Shown here piece by piece: positions 7,295-15,429 of a stretch of 23,275 nucleotides of DNA (positions are counted from its first letter, which is position 1; the number at the start of each line of letters is the position of its first letter). Source of the DNA: Alphaproteobacteria bacterium. Lineage in GTDB: Bacteria; Pseudomonadota; Alphaproteobacteria; UBA6184. The DNA lies in NCBI GenBank assembly GCA_030433125.1, contig JAUIKZ010000010.1, positions 1-23,275 of the forward strand, given 5' to 3'. The position numbers and the translations under genes are program-made. The notes below the pieces were generated by a model that worked only from the letters and a program-made list of their open reading frames with translations, did no database searches and had not been told where the DNA came from.

Positions 7295-7317
7295 AAAAAA
7301 GGCAGCTACAAGCTGCC
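7295..7317 (-). terminator. Rho-independent terminator of greA
   Basis: On the minus strand GGCAGCT, a 3-nt loop and AGCTGCC form a perfect 7-bp GC-rich stem (7301-7317) followed by six T (7295-7300 on the complement). It lies 31 nt after the greA stop at 7348. In the plus direction the stem has only a pyrimidine-mixed tail, so termination of the 6231-7277 transcript there would be weaker. Confidence 0.87.
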
Positions 7318-7347
7318 CTCTTCCTCTCAATATTATAAACTTAAGAG

Positions 7348-7821
7348 CTAAATATATTCTACTTTGATAACCTCGTATGAGCGTACACCGCCTGGGGATT
7401 TTACCTCAGCAACATCGCCTTCTTCTTTGGCTATTAAAGCTCTTGCGAAGGGCGAGGTTACGGAGACTTTACCTGCATCAAGATCGCTCTCATCTTCGCC
7501 AACGATTTGGTATTTCACCTCTTTTTCGTTTGTCTCATCAAACAGCGTTACCGTTGCACCAAACTTAACCGTATCACCGGAGACTTGGCTTACATCAATC
7601 ACTTCTGCACGACTGATTTTGCTTTCTATTTCACTTATTCGGCCTTCTAAAAACCCTTGTTTTTCTCGCGCTGCATGGTATTCTGCGTTTTCTGATAAAT
7701 CGCCATGTTCACGCGCTTCGGCAATTGCTTGTATTACAGCAGGACGCTCCACGCTTTTTAAGCGCGATAGTTCATTGTTCAGCTTTTCATAACCTGCTTT
7801 TGTCATAGGCACACGATCCAT
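7348..7821 (-). CDS. greA: Transcription elongation factor GreA
   Basis: 157 residues, the usual GreA length. The N-terminal coiled coil (to about residue 75) carries the conserved VPMTKAGYEKL start, RPAVIQAIAEAREHGDLSENAEY block with the acidic tip residues, and EIESKISRAEVID. The C-terminal FKBP-like domain ends in PGGVRSYEVIKVEY. GreA enters the RNA polymerase secondary channel and stimulates cleavage of backtracked transcripts. The start is preceded by AAGGAG. The nfu gene ends 23 nt upstream on the same strand, so the pair may share a transcript, ended by the strong stem-loop downstream. Confidence 0.97.
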   Translation of the reverse strand: MDRVPMTKAGYEKLNNELSRLKSVERPAVIQAIAEAREHGDLSENAEYHAAREKQGFLEGRISEIESKISRAEVIDVSQVSGDTVKFGATVTLFDETNEKEVKYQIVGEDESDLDAGKVSVTSPFARALIAKEEGDVAEVKSPGGVRSYEVIKVEYI

Positions 7822-7844
7822 AGTAGGGTCTCCTTATATTATTG

Positions 7845-8411
7845 TTATATTTGTGAAGCCTCTACACTTTGCACTTCGGGCACAAAATGTTTAAGCATAT
7901 TTTCAATGCCATTTTTTAACGTTACAGTTGAGCTAGGGCAGCCAGAGCAAGCTCCTTTCATTTGTAGGTACACCACGCCCTCTTCAAACCCAGCGTATAC
8001 AATATCGCCCCCATCCATAGCCACGCTAGGACGCACCCGTGTTTCAATGATTTCATAGATTTGCTGTTCTATTGGGTCATCGAAATGTCGCTTTTCTTGA
8101 ACAGGCGCAACCACGGGCTCATCACCATCAACAAACAAGGGTTTATTGTCTGCAAAATGGTCTGTAATGATTTCAATCAACGTTGGTGTTATTTCATCCC
8201 ACTTTTTAGGTGCATCAATGGTTATGGATATAAAGTCACTGCCATAAAAAACGCTTGTAACAGGGTTTAAATGTAGCAACTGCTGCGCGAGGGGCGAGCA
8301 GCCCGCTTCTTCCTCTGAGTTAAACTCCATAGTGCTGGCGCTTAACACAGCGCGACCTGGTATAAACTTAACAACCCTCGGGTTCGGGGTTTCTTCCGTT
8401 TGTATAAACAT
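7845..8411 (-). CDS. NifU/Nfu-family iron-sulfur scaffold protein
   Basis: 188 residues from ATG 8409-8411, which has AGGAG 7 nt upstream; a longer in-frame start at 8450 would add an unrelated leader. The N-terminal Nfu_N domain begins MFIQTEETPNPRVVKFIPGR, and the C-terminal NifU domain has the cluster-binding C155-x-x-C158 pair in GACSGCPSS. Two-domain Nfu proteins of this type occur in alphaproteobacteria and mitochondria (NFU1) and deliver 4Fe-4S clusters to late acceptors such as lipoate synthase and respiratory complexes. It precedes greA on the same strand and is divergent from the MFS gene at 8566. Confidence 0.93.
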   Translation of the reverse strand: MFIQTEETPNPRVVKFIPGRAVLSASTMEFNSEEEAGCSPLAQQLLHLNPVTSVFYGSDFISITIDAPKKWDEITPTLIEIITDHFADNKPLFVDGDEPVVAPVQEKRHFDDPIEQQIYEIIETRVRPSVAMDGGDIVYAGFEEGVVYLQMKGACSGCPSSTVTLKNGIENMLKHFVPEVQSVEASQI

Positions 8412-8462
8412 AAAAATTCTCCTATAACAATGCGCTATGAGGTTAATCAAATATAATGTGTA

Positions 8463-8491
8463 AGAATAAGTCCTTTTATAATTATTGTAAA
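8463..8491 (-). promoter_or_regulatory. Likely sigma70-type promoter for nfu-greA
   Basis: On the minus strand TTTACA (8486-8491) and TATTCT (8463-8468) are separated by 17 nt, about 52 nt upstream of the nfu ATG. The -35 differs from consensus by one base. It is based on sequence resemblance only. Confidence 0.5.
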
Positions 8492-8498
8492 TAAAAAC

Positions 8499-8528
8499 TT
8501 GTTTAACAAAATTTTAATACGTTATACC
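8499..8528 (+). promoter_or_regulatory. Candidate promoter of the MFS transporter gene
   Basis: TTGTTT (8499-8504) and TATACC (8523-8528) are separated by 18 nt, 37 nt upstream of the ATG at 8566. The CtrA-type box at 8503-8517 overlaps the -35 element. Confidence 0.4.
8503..8517. promoter_or_regulatory. CtrA-type box over the -35 region of the MFS gene
   Basis: TTAA at 8503-8506 and TTAA at 8514-8517 with exactly seven bases between. It overlaps the candidate -35 element, the usual place for CtrA-activated promoters in Caulobacter. The AT-rich context raises the chance-match rate. Confidence 0.4.
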
Positions 8529-8565
8529 TTATTCATTAAAATAAAAAAAGGTAAAGGCGGTAAAT

Positions 8566-9813
8566 ATGAATGCTTCTATTTTTAGATATGTTGTGTGGAT
8601 AGTAGCCACGTTGTTTTATTCTTTTCAATATACCATGCGGGTTTTGCCGAGTGTGGCCTATGACAATGTTGCTAGCCGCTTTGATGGCATTGATGCAAGT
8701 ATATATGCAAACTACTCCAGCATATATTATGTAGGTTACGCCTTATTGCACTTGCCCATTGGTTATGCGCTCAATAAGTTGGGGCCGCGCTATATTTTAC
8801 CTCTACTCATGTTGCTCTCTGCAGTTGGGAACTTACCACTTATTTATTCTGATAGCTGGTGGTTGGTGGTTGTGGGTCGTTTCTTTGTTGGGGTAGGGTC
8901 TTCGGCGGCTATTTTGGGTGTGTTTAAGTCGGTACGCATTGCCTTTAAGCCAAGTATGATGGCACCCATGTTAGGTGTGTCGGTAACCATCGGTTTATTC
9001 GGGGCTATATTTGGAGAGAGTCCGGTGAAAACACTCTTATCAAATGAGGGCATGGAATATGTGATTCATGGTTTTGTTATTGTGGGTAGCATTCTTGCAG
9101 CACTCACGCTTATCTTTTCACCGAACATTAAAGAAGAAAGCAGCATTAAGCTAGACTCCCTTAAAAGCGATATGAAAAGTATTTTCACAAACAAGCTCGT
9201 TATGCTTACGGCGCTTTTTGGGGCGTTAATGGTGGGCACTACGGAAGGCTTCGCCGATGTCTGGGGGCCAAAATTTTTGAGTGCCCTTTACAATATTAGT
9301 GGAGAGGATGCGGCACAAGCCACCTCCTACATCTTTTTTGGTATGGCAGCCGGCGCCTTGATTTTACCGTTGTGGGCAGAACGAACGAACGCCTTTTATG
9401 CAATAACAGCCCTCTCCGCAGCCGTAATGGCCGTGGGTATGCTGCTTACGATGTATGTGCCCATCGGCACTACACTCCTTGGGGTTACCTTATTTATTGT
9501 GGGCGTTATGTCTGCTTATCAGGTTTTGGTAGTTCACATGAACGGGTTAAACGTGGCACCGAATATCGCTGTGTTATCTACTTCCTTCACAAACATGGTC
9601 ATTATGATGTTTGGGTTTTTGTTCCACAAGGTTACAGGCATTATCATGACCTATAACTGGGAAGGTAAAGTGGATGCGGTTACAAATGCTCATGTTTATA
9701 GCGTGGCTGCTTATCAATGGGGGCTCCTTGTGATTCCTATTGGCCTTGTGATAGGCTGTATTGGGTTATGGGTCATTAGGCCCCGCAAGGCTTACATGCC
9801 GAAAGCTGTATAG
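8566..9813 (+). CDS. Major facilitator superfamily transporter, substrate unknown
   Basis: 415 residues with about 12 hydrophobic segments and a central cytoplasmic loop near residues 185-210 (KEESSIKLDSLKSDMKSIF). The loop between segments 2 and 3 has a motif A-like GYALNKLGPR, and a VGRFFVGVGSSAAILG stretch follows in segment 4. This is a general MFS fold of the inner membrane; the sequence does not reveal the substrate. AAAGGCGG lies 5 nt before the ATG. yaaA follows after 8 nt, with its ribosome site built on the MFS stop codon, so the two are coupled. The leader carries a possible CtrA box. Confidence 0.88.
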   Translation: MNASIFRYVVWIVATLFYSFQYTMRVLPSVAYDNVASRFDGIDASIYANYSSIYYVGYALLHLPIGYALNKLGPRYILPLLMLLSAVGNLPLIYSDSWWLVVVGRFFVGVGSSAAILGVFKSVRIAFKPSMMAPMLGVSVTIGLFGAIFGESPVKTLLSNEGMEYVIHGFVIVGSILAALTLIFSPNIKEESSIKLDSLKSDMKSIFTNKLVMLTALFGALMVGTTEGFADVWGPKFLSALYNISGEDAAQATSYIFFGMAAGALILPLWAERTNAFYAITALSAAVMAVGMLLTMYVPIGTTLLGVTLFIVGVMSAYQVLVVHMNGLNVAPNIAVLSTSFTNMVIMMFGFLFHKVTGIIMTYNWEGKVDAVTNAHVYSVAAYQWGLLVIPIGLVIGCIGLWVIRPRKAYMPKAV

Positions 9814-9821
9814 GAGACCAC

Positions 9822-10571
9822 ATGTTAATATTACTTTCACCTGCAAAAAAGATGCTTATGGAAGAGCCAGCGAATGACCAGGCCGCTACAGAGCCTGTGT
9901 TTGCGGGTGAAACGCAAAACTTGGTAAGCTACTTGCAAACATTAACAGCGCCTGACCTTAAAAACTTGATGGGCATAAGCGACAAACTGGCGGCTCTAAA
10001 CTATGACCGCTATCAACAGTTTGATCAAGCAGCAGAAGCGAAAGCACTATACGCTTTTCAAGGCGATGTTTATCAAGGCTTAAAAGCCAACACCCTCTCT
10101 AGCCAGGCCATAAACTTCGCGGTAAGCCATGTGCATATTCTCTCTGGTCTCTATGGCATTTTGAGGGCCACCGACCTTATAAAACCTTACCGCCTAGAAA
10201 TGGGGTGCGGGTTTAGCGGGGAAGGCTTTAAAAACCTGTATGCGCATTGGACAGAAAAAGTAACGCACTACTTAAACCAGCATCCAGCTGCTTTCATTGT
10301 AAATTTAGCCTCTAAAGAATATTCTAGTGTTATTGATCATAAACGCTTAAACAAACCACTTATAGACATTCAGTTTTATGAGGTTTCACCGGGGAGCAAG
10401 CCCAAAATAATAGGCATTTTAGCTAAAAAGGCGCGCGGCTTTATGACACGTTATATTTGTGAAAATCAAATTACGACAGATGAAGGGTTAAAAGGTTTTA
10501 ATGTTGAGGGATACACATTTATTCCCGCGGCCTCTAGCGATCATAACCTTGTCTTCCAACGCGCTAGATAG
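9822..10571 (+). CDS. yaaA: Peroxide stress protein YaaA (UPF0246/DUF328)
   Basis: 249 residues, close to the family length. Recognised by the N-terminal MLILLSPAKKM motif, the KAL-AFQGDVYQGL block, HVHILSGLYGILRATDLIKPYRLEMG, the VNLASKEYSSV segment, and the C-terminal ARGFMTRYI block. In E. coli YaaA is induced by OxyR and lowers free intracellular iron under hydrogen peroxide; DNA-binding has been reported. Here it follows an MFS transporter, with AGGAG overlapping the previous stop. Its last 8 nt overlap the convergent znuB end, so no terminator can lie between the two genes. Confidence 0.93.
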   Translation: MLILLSPAKKMLMEEPANDQAATEPVFAGETQNLVSYLQTLTAPDLKNLMGISDKLAALNYDRYQQFDQAAEAKALYAFQGDVYQGLKANTLSSQAINFAVSHVHILSGLYGILRATDLIKPYRLEMGCGFSGEGFKNLYAHWTEKVTHYLNQHPAAFIVNLASKEYSSVIDHKRLNKPLIDIQFYEVSPGSKPKIIGILAKKARGFMTRYICENQITTDEGLKGFNVEGYTFIPAASSDHNLVFQRAR

Positions 10572-11349
10572 CTTGTCGCCTCGTTTTCCTAATAAAAGTT
10601 ACGACTGCAAAAACAAAGCAAAATAGCAGTATACACACACTGCTAAAGTTTAACGCGGCGGGCAGACTAATGACCCCAGCAACGGTGCCACACACAAAGG
10701 CTGTTACACAGCTTTTAAGCATCATTTGTAAAGGCGACTCCGACAGCTGGCGCGCAATAACATTTGGCAGTATCATAAAAGCTGATAACAGTAAAACGCC
10801 TAGATATTGAATGCTGACTGCCACAACTAATGCCACCGCTACATTCAGTATAAGCTTCATAAGGCGTGTGGGGTAGCTACTGACGGCGGCCATCTCTTCA
10901 TTAAGAATAAGGAGCATAATGTATGGCCACATAGCATAGAGGTGGCCGAGGGCCAGTGCACAACTGCCCCCTAGTAGCAATACATCTTGCCATTTCATCA
11001 TGAATATATCGCCAAAGAATAGGGTTTTAATGTTCAAAGCTTCACTATCAAACATATCAATCAACAACCCACCGGCTGCCATTAACCCTGACGCTATAAA
11101 AATCAACCAGGCATCATGAGGGGTGCTTTTGGGGCGCACGTTAGAAAGGAAGGTGACCATGAGGGCCACTAAAAATATAGTCGCTAAGTTGGGTAGTGGT
11201 AAAAACAAACTGAGCGCTGAACCAAATATAGCACTATGCGCCACTGTATCTGCCAGAAATGAACGGCGTTGCCACAACACAACGGCTCCAAAACTAGGCA
11301 GGGCCAGTGATATTAAGGTAAGTGTTGCGAAAAATATTGAATACGACAT
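10564..11349 (-). CDS. znuB: Zinc ABC transporter permease
   Basis: 261 residues of the ABC-3 permease family, which forms the inner-membrane channel of metal importers. Visible traits are the N-terminal LALPSFGAVVLWQRRSFLADTVAHSAIFG block, an internal VVAVSIQYLGVLLLSAFMILP block typical of this family, and about eight hydrophobic segments. Zinc is the most likely substrate given the gene order with the ATPase; manganese or iron cannot be excluded. The start is 2 nt after the znuC stop. It is the last gene of the ten-gene minus-strand run. The solute-binding protein znuA is not in this window. Confidence 0.9.
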   Translation of the reverse strand: MSYSIFFATLTLISLALPSFGAVVLWQRRSFLADTVAHSAIFGSALSLFLPLPNLATIFLVALMVTFLSNVRPKSTPHDAWLIFIASGLMAAGGLLIDMFDSEALNIKTLFFGDIFMMKWQDVLLLGGSCALALGHLYAMWPYIMLLILNEEMAAVSSYPTRLMKLILNVAVALVVAVSIQYLGVLLLSAFMILPNVIARQLSESPLQMMLKSCVTAFVCGTVAGVISLPAALNFSSVCILLFCFVFAVVTFIRKTRRQAI

Positions 11350-11351
11350 GT

Positions 11352-12056
11352 CTACTCTTTGTGTTTCGTGTGCGAATAAAACAAGGGCGCTTCCTGATGC
11401 GGTTTTTGCTGCAGCCCTTTCATAACTTCGTCGGCCAGCTCTGTGGGCTTACCACAACAATGAAGATGATTGTTAAGACAAATAACGTAGGTGCTGTTCG
11501 CAAACACTAGATTATGATCATGAGACACCATAATGATAGTGAGCCCTTCTTGCTTATTAAGCTTAACGAGGTGGTCTGTAATGCTTTTCTGTGCATCAAC
11601 ATCGACACCTGCTAGAGGTTCATCTAAAATTAACACTGTGGGCTCAATGGCAAGTGCAAAACACAACATGACCTTTTGAAACTCGCCGCCGGAAAGAACC
11701 GATACTTGTGAATCGAGCAAATGGCCAATCTCTAACTCTTCGATTAAGTGAGTAATACTGTTTTTGTTGTGAGAGCGAAGGTTTAAGAAATCTTTTACTC
11801 TAAGTGGAATACTGGGGCTTAAATTCACTTTTTGTGGCACATAACCAATACGTGCAGTGTCTAGCCACGCTATAGTCCCACTCGTTGGTTTTTTTGTCCC
11901 AATTATCAATTTGATTAATGTAGACTTTCCGGCACCGTTGGGGCCTATAAGGGTTGTGAAACTCCCCCTCTCAATTGAGGCCGTGACGGATGCTAGAATC
12001 CTTTTATTATCCCGAACGTATGAAACATTTTGAATGTCGATAATGGTAGTACCCAT
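11352..12056 (-). CDS. znuC: Zinc ABC transporter ATP-binding protein
   Basis: 234 residues. The Walker A (GPNGAGKST, 38-46), ABC signature (LSGGEFQKV, 121-129), Walker B (VLILDEP, ending D145-E146) and switch histidine (H179) are all present, so the protein should hydrolyse ATP. Similarity to ZnuC comes from the short size and the EFQKV form of the signature. The C-terminal tail after about residue 195 is rich in His and has a Cys pair (HLHCCGKP), which might sense or bind metal; this is an inference. It starts 3 nt after the rppH stop and is followed by znuB after 2 nt. Confidence 0.92.
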   Translation of the reverse strand: MGTTIIDIQNVSYVRDNKRILASVTASIERGSFTTLIGPNGAGKSTLIKLIIGTKKPTSGTIAWLDTARIGYVPQKVNLSPSIPLRVKDFLNLRSHNKNSITHLIEELEIGHLLDSQVSVLSGGEFQKVMLCFALAIEPTVLILDEPLAGVDVDAQKSITDHLVKLNKQEGLTIIMVSHDHNLVFANSTYVICLNNHLHCCGKPTELADEVMKGLQQKPHQEAPLFYSHTKHKE

Positions 12057-12059
12057 GAA

Positions 12060-12545
12060 CTATTCCTGCGGAACAGTTGGATGAATTAAATTGAAGTAGG
12101 CGAAAACCTCTTCGTATACAGCCTGTTTAAAGTCTATAGCATTTTTAATGGCATAGTCAGGGGTGGCCCATTGCCACTCATTAAACTCGGTAGACTCGTT
12201 TACCCCGCGATTAAGGTCTTCTTCTTTACCTATATATTCCGCAAAGAACCATTTGTGGCTTTGCCTTTTAAAAGGAGCCTTTGAAAAAGAAGGCAACGTA
12301 TAGCTGGTAATGATAGGCATCTCGTCAATCAGCCGACACTGGGTGTTAAAATCCACACCAATTTCTTCCTTCACTTCACGCACAAGGGTTTCTTTTGGTT
12401 TTTCACCTTTTTCAATACCACCTTGGGGCAGCTGCCATGCAGGGATTGGGAAGCCTTTTCGCATGCCAATAAAAATAAGGCCGTCTTTGTTTTTTAGAAC
12501 TAACCCCACGCCTCTACGTGTGTTGTATAAATATCTTTTTTTCAT
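12060..12545 (-). CDS. rppH: RNA pyrophosphohydrolase
   Basis: 161 residues of the NudH/RppH family. The RGVGLVL start, the WQLPQGGIEKGE block and a complete Nudix box (G42 to V64, with the REVKEEIG core) are present. RppH removes pyrophosphate from the 5' triphosphate end of mRNA, which makes it a better RNase E substrate. The start codon overlaps the stop of the upstream gene by 4 nt (ATGA), so they are translationally coupled. It lies in the same transcription unit as rne, although seven genes apart. Confidence 0.94.
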   Translation of the reverse strand: MKKRYLYNTRRGVGLVLKNKDGLIFIGMRKGFPIPAWQLPQGGIEKGEKPKETLVREVKEEIGVDFNTQCRLIDEMPIITSYTLPSFSKAPFKRQSHKWFFAEYIGKEEDLNRGVNESTEFNEWQWATPDYAIKNAIDFKQAVYEEVFAYFNLIHPTVPQE

Positions 12546-13525
12546 TTTACTAGTTTATAAAACGGCACTAAATCTTTTTGCACCGCTTTATTATTCTTAA
12601 CCCATGTGTTGATGTAAGTATACGCATTTTGGGTTAGAGGAGCCAGTATTAATACGGAAGAATGTTTGTTGTAATGCTCGAGTGTTTCTTTAAGCATTGT
12701 TGGCCATTCACCCATGGGCATTGTGCCTAAGTCTAGGGTGGCGGTAATGTAGTTGAGCTTAAGCTTAGAAAACACGTATTGATAAATACGCTCATATGCC
12801 AAACCAGATTGAACATAAAGCCCCCCGTTGTTCCATAAGGTTCGTATAATGGGTTTTAACACGGTTTGGTAATGTTGCAGGTTATAGATAGGCTCTTTGT
12901 TTAGGACCCCGATAGTCAGCCCTTCAGTGGCTAGGGCCTTCGCAAGCCGTTGCGCGTTTTCTTTTTCAGTAGCGGAGGCCCACAGCCCTAATGGCCCGAT
13001 GTTTATATTTGTGTCCTCTAATGGCTCTACAGGCAAGTCTACTAAACAGCTCTTTTTATGTTTGTGCGCTGTTTTTAATAGGGGGAGAATGTTATTGCCA
13101 TAAGGTGAAAAAGCCACCGTGTAATGGTAGGGTGACAGCAAGCAATTTTTGGTGGCCTGCTGATCCATCGAGCCGTTATAGAATATAATGGCTATGCCTT
13201 TATTTGTTGGAGTGGGGTCAGCAACCTTGTCTTTCCATGCTTGGTTCCTGCTGATGGGTAATTTCAGTCCCTTTTGCAGTTCCATAAAGTGCTTCTGTGC
13301 ATAATCAGGCGCGCTTTGGGCCTCGCCATCTTCGTTTATAGATGTGCGTTCTTCAATTTCTTCACTAATGGGTTCTTGCTGTGTGTGCCTAAAGTAAAAG
13401 AAAGCCCCAAGCCCCAACAGCAAAGCTACAGCCGCAAAGTATAAAGAGTTTGGCGTCCTTTTCTTTTTCTTCCGGATTTCCTCGCGGTACCGCGGCGCTA
13501 AATATTCTTTATCATTCTTTGGCAT
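12542..13525 (-). CDS. Divergent polysaccharide deacetylase family protein, catalytic motifs degenerate
   Basis: 327 residues. A cytoplasmic basic N-terminus (1-25) and one membrane anchor (about 26-46) precede a linker and a domain (about 108-325) resembling DUF610/PF04748. Matches are KGIAII (110-114), TVAFSPYG (136-143), LPVEPL (164-169), GPLG, and the C-terminal LVPFYKL. But the family's IDDLG metal site is replaced by FYNGS (115-119), the NHMGS motif by NKEPI (209-213), and the histidine of the strand-3 block by Asp163. This suggests an inactive or altered protein, if my alignment is right. The membrane anchor indicates a periplasmic domain. Position before rppH agrees with the usual alphaproteobacterial order. 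Start 5 nt after the bioY stop. Confidence 0.75.
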   Translation of the reverse strand: MPKNDKEYLAPRYREEIRKKKKRTPNSLYFAAVALLLGLGAFFYFRHTQQEPISEEIEERTSINEDGEAQSAPDYAQKHFMELQKGLKLPISRNQAWKDKVADPTPTNKGIAIIFYNGSMDQQATKNCLLSPYHYTVAFSPYGNNILPLLKTAHKHKKSCLVDLPVEPLEDTNINIGPLGLWASATEKENAQRLAKALATEGLTIGVLNKEPIYNLQHYQTVLKPIIRTLWNNGGLYVQSGLAYERIYQYVFSKLKLNYITATLDLGTMPMGEWPTMLKETLEHYNKHSSVLILAPLTQNAYTYINTWVKNNKAVQKDLVPFYKLVK

Positions 13526-13530
13526 GGCCG

Positions 13531-14079
13531 TTATCTTTTATAAGTTGTATATCCAAAAAGGATTAGTAAGTGAGCAACTGTGTTATATATAAACAGCGTG
13601 TATCCGGCATGAATAACACTGCTAATGGGCAAGCCCATGAACTGCTTTAGGTAACTAAGCCAGCTCAACCCCAATATAAACTTTACGTGATATATGGCTA
13701 CAAGAACTAAACCCGAGATTAATAGATTACGGTTCAGTAGGCCTGCTTCCTTTGTGCGGCCGGCCAAATAGGCCTCGGCTACAAACCCGATTAAATAGCC
13801 AAACGTTGGTCCCATCATGTAACTCAAGCCTGCACCCGGGCTTTGAAACACGGGGAATCCCATGAGGCCCTCAGTTAAATATAGCAGGATGCTTGCAGTG
13901 GCAACACGACTGCCAAACATAAGGCCAAACAGCATAGGAAGCAAAGGATGAAGAGATATTTTCACCAACCCAGTTGGCACCGTTACTTTTGCAGCCAGAG
14001 CCATTAGGAGTGAGCCAAAAAAGGTTATGCCAATAAACCGAAGGCTATCGTGTGTTCTTGTGAGTAATGTCGTTCTCAT
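13531..14079 (-). CDS. bioY: Biotin transporter substrate-binding subunit
   Basis: 182 residues of the BioY family with about six hydrophobic segments, the GPTFGYLIGF motif near the middle and the N-terminal VPTGLVKISLHPLLPMLFGLMFG block. BioY is the S-component of energy-coupling-factor type biotin importers, and can also work without bioMN. It begins 1 nt after the accC stop, so it is translated with the two biotin-dependent carboxylase genes. That placement indicates that biotin import is coupled to demand for biotinylated AccB. No bioMN or biotin synthesis gene is present in this window. Confidence 0.93.
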   Translation of the reverse strand: MRTTLLTRTHDSLRFIGITFFGSLLMALAAKVTVPTGLVKISLHPLLPMLFGLMFGSRVATASILLYLTEGLMGFPVFQSPGAGLSYMMGPTFGYLIGFVAEAYLAGRTKEAGLLNRNLLISGLVLVAIYHVKFILGLSWLSYLKQFMGLPISSVIHAGYTLFIYNTVAHLLILFGYTTYKR

Positions 14080-14080
14080 A

Positions 14081-15424
14081 TTATGCTTCCTTTTTTAAGA
14101 ATGTTTCTTCTAACCACTTAATAGAGTAGTCGCCATTTTGAATGTCTTCGTTATCAACAAGTTTGGCGTGCAGCGGTAGCGTTGTTTTAATACCCTGAAT
14201 TACAAACTCATTTAAGGAGCGCCTCAACCTAGCCAAACACGCCTTCCGGTTCGGGCCATGAATAATTAGCTTGGCGATCATGCTATCATAATAAGGGGGA
14301 ATGCTATATCCATCGTACAAAGCGCTATCGACCCTAACGCCAGGCCCGCCAGGTGTATGGTATTTCGTTATTTTACCGGGCGATGGTGCAAACGTTTCAG
14401 GGTCTTCAGCGTTAATGCGGCACTCTATGGCATGGCCGGAGAATGTTATATCCTCTTGCTTTAAACGCCAGGGCTTATCTTGCGCTACGCGTAGTTGTTC
14501 AAACACCAAATCATGCCCCGTGATCATTTCGGTAATCGGGTGCTCAACCTGAATACGGGTGTTCATTTCAATGAAGTAGAATTCACCATTTTCATACAAG
14601 AACTCAATTGTCCCTAGGCCCTTGTATTTGAGTTTTTTCATCGCATTTACAACGACTTCGCCCATATGTTGGCGTTGTTCAGGGGTGATAACAGGTGACA
14701 ACGCTTCTTCAAAAACCTTTTGGTGCCGGCGTTGTAATGAGCAGTCGCGCTCACCAAAGTGAACAGCGTTACCTCTGCCGTCACCCAATATTTGAAACTC
14801 GATATGGCGCGGGTCTTTTAGATATTTTTCGATATACACATTTTTATCACCAAAGTTTGCAAGAGCTTCTTGCTGCGCCATTTTTAGTTGGCTTTCAATT
14901 TCATTTGGGCTATTTACTACCTTCATCCCTTTACCACCGCCACCAGAAGCGGCCTTGATAATAACGGGGTAGCCCATTTTTTCGGCAATAGCCTTTGCTT
15001 CTTCTACTGTTTCAACTTTGCCCTCAGAGCCAGGCACCACGGGGATACCTAGTTTAACGGCTGTATCCTTTGCGGTTATTTTATCGCCCATAATACGAAT
15101 ATGCTCTGAAGATGGACCAATAAAGGTAATACCGTGGTCTTCCACCATTTGCACGAATTCTTCACGCTCGGACAAAAAACCAAAACCAGGGTGGATTGCG
15201 TCGGCACCTGTGATGGTAGCTGCAGAAATGATAGCTTTCATATTGAGATAGCTTTCCGCGGCGGAGGGCGGTCCGATGCACACACTTTCATCCGCTAACA
15301 AAACATGCTTTGCTTGGGCGTCAGCTGTTGAATGAACTGCAACGGTTTCTAACCCGATTTCCTTACACGCGCGTAAAAGGCGTAAAGCAATTTCACCGCG
15401 GTTAGCTATAAGAACTTTTTTCAT
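14081..15424 (-). CDS. accC: Acetyl-CoA carboxylase, biotin carboxylase subunit
   Basis: 447 residues with the full ATP-grasp biotin carboxylase layout. The N-terminal KVLIANRGEIALRLLRAC block is complete, the Gly-rich loop (KAASGGGGKGMKVV) is at about 157-170, and the metal/active-site block FIEMNTRIQVEHPITEM at 284-300 keeps E286, N288, R290 and E294. The C-terminal domain ends near VDNEDIQNGDYSIKWLEE, as expected. The enzyme carboxylates the biotin on AccB with ATP and bicarbonate, the first half-reaction of malonyl-CoA formation. It follows accB by 5 nt and precedes bioY by 1 nt. accA and accD are not in this window. Confidence 0.97.
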   Translation of the reverse strand: MKKVLIANRGEIALRLLRACKEIGLETVAVHSTADAQAKHVLLADESVCIGPPSAAESYLNMKAIISAATITGADAIHPGFGFLSEREEFVQMVEDHGITFIGPSSEHIRIMGDKITAKDTAVKLGIPVVPGSEGKVETVEEAKAIAEKMGYPVIIKAASGGGGKGMKVVNSPNEIESQLKMAQQEALANFGDKNVYIEKYLKDPRHIEFQILGDGRGNAVHFGERDCSLQRRHQKVFEEALSPVITPEQRQHMGEVVVNAMKKLKYKGLGTIEFLYENGEFYFIEMNTRIQVEHPITEMITGHDLVFEQLRVAQDKPWRLKQEDITFSGHAIECRINAEDPETFAPSPGKITKYHTPGGPGVRVDSALYDGYSIPPYYDSMIAKLIIHGPNRKACLARLRRSLNEFVIQGIKTTLPLHAKLVDNEDIQNGDYSIKWLEETFLKKEA

Positions 15425-15429
15425 GGTTT

